This document shows positions 57,138 to 64,000 of a DNA stretch of 64,000 nt, in pieces (position 1 is the stretch's first letter; each line of letters starts with the position of its first letter). Both the position numbers and the translations under genes were made by a program. The DNA comes from Cylicocyclus nassatus. Its lineage: Eukaryota; Nematoda; Chromadorea; Rhabditida; Strongylidae. The notes below the pieces were generated by a model. The model searched no databases and was not told where the DNA came from. It worked only from the letters and a program-made list of their open reading frames with translations. The stretch covers positions 50,408,461 through 50,472,460 of the forward strand of contig CATQJL010000001.1 of the NCBI GenBank assembly GCA_958299035.1, written 5' to 3'.

Positions 57138-57656
57138 TATATCACACTTCACTAACACTTCTATAAAATAAATGATAATGTGCTGAATATAAGCTCTACC
57201 GACAGACTAAAATCATCCTTTATTGTTGACTTTGCCTTTCGCGCTGTTTCGATAAACCCGACGGCAATGATGGACTGCTGCGTCTGTCCCCTTAACTAGT
57301 GTGGTTTAGTCACATTTTTCGAAAACGTTGACCTTAGTCATTGAGCTAATCGCATTAATACTGCTTGGAAGGATATTGCAGGCGAGCGTTACTATAAAGA
57401 ATAATAATCTGCGTGTTACGGGATTAGAGTTGGTGGGTAATATGTAGTATGCCTTGAGGAGTAAGAGATCTTCGGAACTTTGAAGCAAAGAGAGGTAAAT
57501 GAGCCAATTGATGAGCTCTCGAACCTACTTAAGGGTTGATTACACTGAGATTTGAAAATAAATCGACTGTTTACTTGTGTTTCACTGGTCACTTCAGGCG
57601 TATTTAGACCCATTTTGTGAAAACTTATATCCATCGAGAAGAGAGCGTCGCTTCTA

Positions 57657-58458
57657 TTAGATTGTCCAGGAAAAATAGCATGGCATCCTACCGCGACAAA
57701 GTGACTACAAAAAACAGCGTGGGGTATCATTTGATAGAGCAAAGCAAGCTGTACGAGGTAGTTCACAAACCTTCGTGGAAATCCTGCTCCACCTGAAGTT
57801 TAAATCAAAAGTATGAAATATTTCAGATACTTGAAAAATCGTATCTCCGTCCATAGACGTCTTAGGGATCTCCAATTTGCACAGACATGTACTCTCCACA
57901 TTAGACATTCACCTTTATAGTTTGTGGTATTTTTCCATGGCTACAGTGCGACAAATAAATACAGATCAAAAGTTCGAAATGTAGCGTTTTTCAAGTTTTT
58001 TGCAAACAATTCGATTTTTCTCGAAAAGTAGCGCTTGTCTAAAGCTGGAAGTTCATGGTTATACCCCAAAAGGTTCATAGTAAAGAATCACCTATTTGAG
58101 AAAAGCTCGGGGCTTCGGCGAAAATATTCCAGATTTCTCTCTCAATTTCCAGCCATGGAAAAACCGCGAAAATGTGAATCGAGCCTGTCGTACAGTGAGT
58201 CCATGCATGAGGAAGTTAGGGATTCCTACGGCTTTTCTGAACGGAGATACGATTTACTCCTTTTTTTAGATCTTAATGCTTTAAGAAACTTGACTCCAAA
58301 CTTCACGTAAGTCAAACCTGAAGCGAAGGTTCGGGATTCATTTTGTAGAGCTTGCTTTGATCTATCGGTTGGTACTCCACCTACTTGGTTTCGTGCTCTT
58401 CCTATCGCGATACTGCATGATAAAGCACGAATGCGACATTATTTTCCGGACAATCTAA
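57657..58458. mobile_element. Mariner-type MITE, TTAGATTGTCC ends, 802 bp
   Basis: TTAGATTGTCCAGGAAAAATAG after TA (57655-57656) is matched in inverse by ttttccggacaatctaa before TA (58459-58460). Subterminal tagagcaaagcaagct and agcttgctttgatcta also pair. It ends 8 bp before the next palindromic element. Confidence 0.85.
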
Positions 58459-58466
58459 TAAATGTG

Positions 58467-58862
58467 ATTACCCTAAAATCCCATAGATAAGAGCGGTTTA
58501 ATTTACCGGTGAAAAATGAATTGGAATGAAATTAAAATTGAATGCAGTCACCCCTCTAACTCTATGGATGGATAAATAAAAATCGGAGAAAAAGTTTAGA
58601 AGAAGCTCCACCCCTCAACTCTAAACCCCGCCCATTTAACAAACAATACATATAGAAAAATAGCGATTTCAACGGAATTTAGGAATTTGTTAAGTGGGCG
58701 GGGTTTAGAGCTGGGGGGCGGAGCTTCTTCTAAACTTCTTCTCCGATTTTTATTTATCCATCCATCAAGTTAGAGGGGTGACTGCATTCAATTACAATTT
58801 CATTCCAACTCATTTTTCACCGGTAAATTAAACCGCTCTTATCTATGGGATTTTAGGGTAAT
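58467..58862. mobile_element. Palindromic MITE, 396 bp, ATTACCCTAAAATCCC ends
   Basis: Arms of about 180 bp are near-exact inverted copies (cccatagataagagcggttt; ccggtgaaaaatga; ccaccc(c)tcaactctaaac). The outermost bases form attaccc...gggtaat. A TTA or TAA duplication is possible, as in PIF/Harbinger elements. The end is related to the 46278 element. Confidence 0.9.
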
Positions 58863-60739
58863 AAAATTTGCATCGAGCACCGGCACCGGACCCCAAAGGT
58901 AATTTGAGACGGCACGTCACTTTCTTCGCACTTCGCACTCTATTCGCTCTTTGCGAAATGCAAGACAGATTGACCCACAACATTTGTAGCTCTTATCATT
59001 CCAACGTATGTATCGCCATGTAGTGTCAGTCTAGTAGTTGTTTAGATTCATTCAGTGCAGTATATGCGTTAATCTAGTGGAAGTGTTGTTTGATAATGGC
59101 AAGTTGAAAGATCGAAATTACAAGTCAGCTCGCCGTGGTTTAAAAAATTTATGCTCAGAATGTCATCAAGAATCAGCATAAATCGCTTAACATTTTTATC
59201 ATTACGACTGCACTGATGCGAATCACTTTACATACGATCTCAATCTTCCTCGCTCGTTTTTAACGTGACAACTACCTTGGTCTATGACGTAAAGGTTACA
59301 CTACTGCCAACAAATGCGTTCCCTCTAAAGTTAAGAACATCGCTGATATTTTGAATCCGAAGTGATGATTCTGTCAAAGCATCAGATTGTCTATGAGTTT
59401 TGCAATGAGAAATTATTGGAAATTTGATGAAACCGATGGAATAAATTCATGATGTACCACGCGAGAAATTTTATTTTAATGGAACCAGAAAGTAGGTCAG
59501 GTGAAGAGTATGAAATTGATGGCTTTTGGCATTGTTGGCATTCATGGCATCCAGTCACCACAAATTTTTCCAGCTGAAGCGAGTTAATATCAGATGAAAC
59601 CGTGAATCCCAAATTACTAAGCCTTCTAGCTTATTTAAAGGCTGGATCAGCAGAATGGACCTTCAGATTTTGGTAGTGTTAGGTAATAGATCCTCCGAAT
59701 ACACCATAGCCCCAAACCTACCCTCCATTTATGTTCTAAGTCCTGTAATGGAGATTTAAAACTCCACCAGCCCCGCCCACTTCCATTGAGTGGGTGGAAA
59801 ACTCACATTTTTGGCTGCAGAAATTCGCAAACGGTAGAGCATACTCTCCATTGTAGTCCCATCTAGCAAAAGCTTGTGTGCTCCCGCATTTATCACAGCA
59901 TGAAAACATTTGGGAAAGTGATTTGAAGTGAACAAAAACGTGGTTTGCGAGTAGGCTAGCGGACAAAAACACAGTCGTTCTTTGTTATTGATAGATCTTG
60001 AGTAACTTTTTTGTGCTATTACAAGCTTAAACTGCCTCATCTCAAAAAATTTTAGCGGACTAGCATTTGAAGTTGCCATAGAATTGGGTACTTCTGCGTT
60101 ATGGACCCATTTTTTCAAAACGTTTTATAAAATTTGTGCTTCAGCCTAAAAATTTCCTTTCGTGCCAAGATAAAAAACACCTTTGGGGCTAGTGACACGT
60201 TTTTCAAAATCAGTTGCAAGAGCATCTGAAATGTCTTGAAAGCTGTTCAGGGGTCTTCTATAGCATATCAGTTCCGCACTTTTTTTGAAACATCTTGGTA
60301 TCTTTCAGCGTTGATTTGAAGAAGTCCTCTTTTCGCATTGTTTCCGTCATGCGAATTTCGTCGGGAATAATATGCATGATGGCCTTGGATTACCCGGCTG
60401 CCGACTTCGTCCTTTAGATGAGGGAACAATATCCCACTTCTCTGTTTTGGGAAAACTTAACAATTTATTGAGCACAGAATGTCACATGAAACTGTTGGCT
60501 AAAATGGGGTCATTATCGAACAAAAACAGGTTGAAACTACATTGTTAGGTAGGTTAAACAAACCCTGGTAAAACCTGTTGAACATCTAGATGATAAGTTT
60601 TTTTTTTGACACGTAGCAGGAGGTTGACTCTCCATTCCGTGAAGTTTTTATCAACTCGGATAGAGCGAAAGAAGCAATATTCCTATTTAAAAAATGGTGG
60701 AAATCGCTGCTTAGAATAAACCTTTATTTTCTGAAGCTC
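58863..60739. other. Intergenic, no gene supported
   Basis: ORFs up to 120 codons on the minus strand (59736-60118) overlap in two frames and show no domain or splice pattern. Confidence 0.35.
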
Positions 60740-61060
60740 CAAGATGTTGGGATTGCACGCTGTCTATCCACCCGTAGACATTTCTACTGTCCTTCACTAT
60801 GAACGCATGTACAGGGGCGAGAAGTTGTACAGGGCTCCTAAATTGCAGAGTCGTTTGCACCAGCGGGCCCGGGCATCAATGGTGCCGCCTCGATCGATGG
60901 CGCCGGCGCCGGCAAAATCCCCGGGCGCGACACGGTCGCGCGACCGCTGGTGCAAACGACTCTGCAATTTAAAAGCCCTGTACAAGTCACAATTTTTAGC
61001 TTTGTGTATGATCCCCGATGGTCCCCGGCGGCCGACAATCTTTTCTTCAAAGTCATTTTT
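60740..61060 (-). repeat. PLE flank, left inverted copy (interrupted by a 147-bp insert)
   Basis: cactatgaacgcatgtacag, gcgagaag(t)tgtaca, and ccccggcggccgacaatct occur here, and in inverse at 61985-62100. PLEs often sit between inverted partial copies of themselves, which fits the nuclease fragment lying between these two. Confidence 0.7.
60832..60978. mobile_element. GC-rich palindromic MITE, 147 bp, TGTACA duplication
   Basis: It begins gggctcctaaattgcagagt and ends with the complement (gactctgcaatttaaaagccc). Arms of about 45 bp are near-exact and the centre is very GC-rich (cgccggcgccggc). TGTACA flanks both sides (60826-60831, 60979-60984). The homologous inverted copy at 62053-62058 has a single TGTACA and no insert. 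Confidence 0.9.
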
Positions 61061-61061
61061 C

Positions 61062-61640
61062 TTACTTCAAGTCAATAAAAACATTCCGAAGTTGTGCTGC
61101 TTTTCTAGCCCAGCTCTCAGGCTCGTATGACAGTACCTTTAATCCAATTTGTAACGCTGCACCACTACGACGCGTCACAAGGTGCGAACCCAAAGGTGTA
61201 AATAATCTCGACTTTTGTAATCCGTCTGAATGTTCTTTCATGCGGCAACAAAGAGGCCGTCCAGTCTCTCCGATATAAATATCTTCACATGACAAGTACT
61301 CTATAAGATAAACTACTCCACTATACATCACTCCACTATCATAATCATACAGTCACCGCCTTTGCTGATTGGACAGAACACGCAATTCGGGATTAAGCAC
61401 ATGCGATCGTAAGCTATTAGTAGGCATTTCTTAAGGTTCGCGGATGGTATGTCAACGACTTTGACAGCATTTTGCAATCAACTTGTTTCAAGCAACGACG
61501 GACTGCACTGCTAAATTCATCAGAGATGAATGGCACACAAAACGCTATTTTCTTATTGTCCTTCGGGTCAGATTGAATTTGCAACCGCGCGCTGTTTCAG
61601 ACGTTTTGCCTCCATAGCCTTTAGCTTTGCGACTTCATCT
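61062..61640 (-). pseudogene. PLE fragment: linker and GIY-YIG endonuclease
   Basis: The minus-strand ORF at 61062-61331 reads GVVYLIEYLSCEDIYIGETG, then RPLCCRMKEHSDG, TPLGSHL and ILSYEPE-like VLSYEPESWARKAA. This is a GIY-YIG nuclease with both signature halves but cut short at the end. Upstream, at about 61400-61560, a broken frame reads CVPFISDEFSSAVRRCL, the linker seen in the other PLE copies. It is a different subfamily from 15636-16544. No reverse transcriptase is present and frames are shifted, so it is dead. Confidence 0.75.
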
Positions 61641-61890
61641 GCAATACTGGTAGAGTGCAAGCCTTCTTAACGACTAGATGATATTGGGTTGCGGTTTTGT
61701 ACATTTGACTTATCACGGCCTTTTTATCCTTGTAAAATGTGCGGATAACTTATGTATCAAGATAATTTTATTCGTCACGGCTGCGTTGTCATCCAAGGTT
61801 GGTTTGCCTACCGCAGCCATTCGAATATGACTCTGACTCTTTTTGTTGACGCCTGAGCGAAAAGATTGCTTTTACTTGACCTTCCATGTT

Positions 61891-61920
61891 TTGACGAAGG
61901 CGAAATCGCCGAAACGTTAA
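61891..61920 (+). ncRNA. Degenerate PLE hammerhead
   Basis: TTGACGA, then a perfect GGCGA/TCGCC stem II, then GAAA-CG-TT-A. This is the minimal PLE form with a two-pair helix III (C-G and A-U). C3 of the core is T and helix I pairs poorly, so activity is unlikely. Its plus orientation, opposite to the nuclease fragment, fits the inverted right flank. Confidence 0.45.
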
Positions 61921-61974
61921 CCAATAAAGACTTCATAAAAACTTTGACTAGTGGCTGAACTAATAGCATACACA

Positions 61975-62105
61975 AAGAAAATGCTTTTGAAAAAATGATT
62001 GTTGGCCGCCGGGGATCATCAGGGCACATACGAAAAGATGGAATATGTAACTTGTACAGCTTCTCGCTCCTGTTCAATCTGTTCGTAGTGAAGTATAGTA
62101 GGAAT
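61975..62105 (+). repeat. PLE flank, right inverted copy (empty site)
   Basis: Inverse match to 60785-61060, without the 147-bp insert. TGTACA occurs once at 62053-62058. The two copies differ at scattered bases. Confidence 0.7.
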
Positions 62106-62531
62106 ACTTACTGATAGCTATATAGCGTAAAATCCAGATTTCGGAAGCATCAGGATATAAAGTTTCTTTAAGCTAGGATCCCCTCATCCGGCGAAGTTTT
62201 TAATTCATGCGGCGCTTAGACGTCTTTACAGGAAATTAGAGTACATATTTATAAGTACTTCCCATTATTTTGCTTCATTGTTCAGATATTATACTGACTC
62301 TTCAGCTTGATAAATGGCTAGGGCGTGTTTAACTAGTTCTCTATCACGTGATGACGTCAGAGTGATGTATACTTTTGCATCATCTAATTAAAACAAAATG
62401 GTTCGCTAATTTGCCAAGGCTTTTCATTTCCCATTTTCCGAGATTTTTCACACTTTTGCTTCATTAATCTTGTCAAAGGATGCTACCTTGAATTTCACGT
62501 GATTTTGATTGCCTGTTACAGTCCGTATTAA
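62106..62531. other. No gene seen
   Basis: AT-rich, nothing distinctive. Confidence 0.35.
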
Positions 62532-63126
62532 TCTTATATATAAAGCTGAATGTCTGTTTGTATGTCTGTATGTCTGTATGTTCTGTCTGTCTGTACGTAT
62601 GTTCCGAATAGAAAATTCCATTTCTGAACCGATCGGTACCAAACTTGGCACACATACACTTCGGGCCCCGGCGGGTGTCATAGGCTACTTTTCGTATCGA
62701 TCGATATTGATTTTATCGATTTTTTGCAAAATTTGAGCTACGGGGCTGGGAGGGGGGTAAGTGAGCATGGGAATTTCGAATACAATATTAGTTTTTAAAA
62801 TCGTGCATTACTTTTATCGATTTTATCGATTTTTTGCAAAGTTTGAGCTAGGGGGCTGGGATTTGGCACAGGGGGGTAATCGAGCATGCTGATCACCCCC
62901 GTGGGGATGATCAGCATGCTCGATTACACCCCCCCCCTGCCAAATTCCAGCCTCCTAGCTCAAATTTTGCAAAAAAAATCGATAAAATCGACATCAATCG
63001 ATAACGAAAGGTGGACTGTGACACCAGCCGGGGCCCGAAGTGTATGTGTGCTAAGTTTGGTTCGGATCGGTTAAGAAATGGAATTTTCTATTCGGAACAT
63101 ACGGCGGAGCCGGGTATGCCAGCTAG
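62532..63126. mobile_element. Helitron-like non-autonomous element with inverted inner arms
   Basis: It begins TCTTATATATAAAGCTGAAT preceded by A, followed by a tgtctg/tatg tract. It ends gcggagccgggtatgcc, agCTAG followed by T, close to the hairpin-plus-CTRR end of Helitrons inserted between A and T. Inner arms are inverted: ttccgaatagaaaattccat at 62602 and its complement at 63078, and ttcgggcccc against ggggcccgaa. A perfect palindrome (gatcagcatgctcgattac) is at the centre. The family call is tentative. Confidence 0.5.
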
Positions 63127-63371
63127 TATCCTCTCCTATAATATAAACCCGATCCCAAAAAACGAGACGGCGAGGATGGTCCGCCCACATGTATGCTTCA
63201 GCGGGTGTTTTGAATAGACGCCAGTTTCGGAACGGGGCCTTATTGTGTAAAGACGCGACGGTGCGATCGTGAGGTCAAGAGGACGCAGAGGTCCTAGGGC
63301 GAACGAGAGGCCACGACAAGCAGGGTACGCTCTGCTGCTGCAATGGCTGCGTTCATACTGATTCCCATGTT

Positions 63372-63453
63372 CTGGAACTGTTCCCGCACAGTTCTCGCAC
63401 TGTGCTGAAACTGTGCGGGAACTGTGCGGGAACTGTGCGGGAACAGTTCCAGA
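63372..63453. repeat. Tandem GAACTGTGCGG array ending in an inverted copy
   Basis: Three tandem 11-bp units (gaactgtgcgg) follow a spacer, and the first part is their complement (ccgcacagttc), so ctggaactgttcccgcacag pairs with the end of the block. The DNA could fold into a long hairpin. Confidence 0.75.
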
Positions 63454-63568
63454 ACTGTGCTGCATGCGCTGCAGCCGCCCCGCACCGTTTTGAACGGCGG
63501 GAGTTGGAGAATTTTGACCGTTCTCAACGGTTTTTCTTCCAGATTTCGCTCATTTTGGCCTTAATCCT

Positions 63569-64000
63569 CCACCTCGCTTCCCTTTTTGATCAGCAGCACT
63601 GCGAACTCGAAGCGGGGTTGAAGAATGAGCGCTTTTCTGCGCCGTGTATTCGGAAAGATGGGCTATCGTGCGACTGTTCATTCTGCTCAAAACTACTTCA
63701 TTTGTTCCAGGAAGCGGCTGCCCAGTTTCCATAGCCATCTGCTACGAATTAGGGAGTAGGAAAAATCCTGAAATTGCATGAGTTGGGACTTGTCTCTTGT
63801 TTTTCATGATTTTGGGCGTTCTTAGCCTTGTTCGTTTTTCCATGTCGTTGCTTCTCCGTTCTTTCTTCTACCCCGCTTCTCCTAGTGATGAAAAGCTGTG
63901 AATTTGAAGCGGGGTTGAGGATTGAACGCTGTTCTGCTCCGTGTATCCGGGAATATGGGCCTTCGTGCGCTCGTCCATTCTCTCATCGCTATTTTTGTTC
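63569..64000. repeat. Diverged direct repeat, about 125 bp, 305 bp apart
   Basis: Sequence at 63569-63695 recurs at about 63873-64000: gaagcggggttga(a/g)ga, tctgc(g/t)ccgtgtat(t/c)cgg, gatgggc/tatgggc and cattctct. The second copy runs to the window edge, so a longer tandem array may follow. Confidence 0.65.

Noticed and set aside
63402..63734. 110-codon ORF with cysteine-rich start
   Set aside because: The cysteines derive from the GAACTGTGCGG tandem repeat and the rest from the direct repeat.

Overview
The window looks like a stretch of nematode nuclear genome, most likely a strongylid or hookworm-type parasite. It is AT-rich, nearly gene-free and packed with transposons. The signs are compact introns with GT...TTTCAG/TTTGCAG borders, three fragments of Penelope-like elements (PLEs) of a kind common in nematodes, a decayed mariner with near-complete ends, and many long-inverted-repeat MITEs inserted at TA. 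No bacterial-style operons, rRNA genes or CRISPR arrays are visible. The species call is inference.

Layout. 1-8,150: a PLE fragment at the left edge, then a field of palindromic MITEs (1617-2129, 2245-3020, 3451-3846, 4598-5238, 5241-6159). 8,157-12,720: a decayed PLE end, a GC-rich palindrome, a hammerhead-type ribozyme candidate with unusual strand order (9256-9335, minus) and an intact 950-codon ORF of a PLE with the endonuclease in front of the reverse transcriptase (Naiad type, 9506-12358, minus). 13,400-14,707: a possible RNA pseudoknot, then a small spliced plus-strand gene with an E2F-like site and TATA box. 15,390-16,544: the 3' end of a second PLE with a minimal hammerhead. 17,800-27,200: transposase remnants, including a frameshifted mariner (18795-19981) and MULE-like debris.

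32,590-44,136 is the best host-gene region. Two duplicated two-exon genes for small secreted proteins (32825-33407 and 43455-44136) flank a multi-exon gene for a hemopexin-like beta-propeller (36170-37144). The first small gene may be an upstream part of the propeller gene, but the splice phases do not join directly. 44,137-64,000 is again repeat territory: MITEs with GATAAG arrays, tandem 10-mers or tRNA-like promoters in their arms, a PLE end with inverted flanks in which one copy shows a 147-bp insertion and the other the empty site, a Helitron-like element and short tandem repeats.

The strongest candidate for something undescribed is the ribozyme at 9256-9335. Every hammerhead core nucleotide and all three helices are present, but the strands run in an order that needs a pseudoknot. 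It lies 171 bp beyond the stop codon of the Naiad-type ORF, on the same strand.
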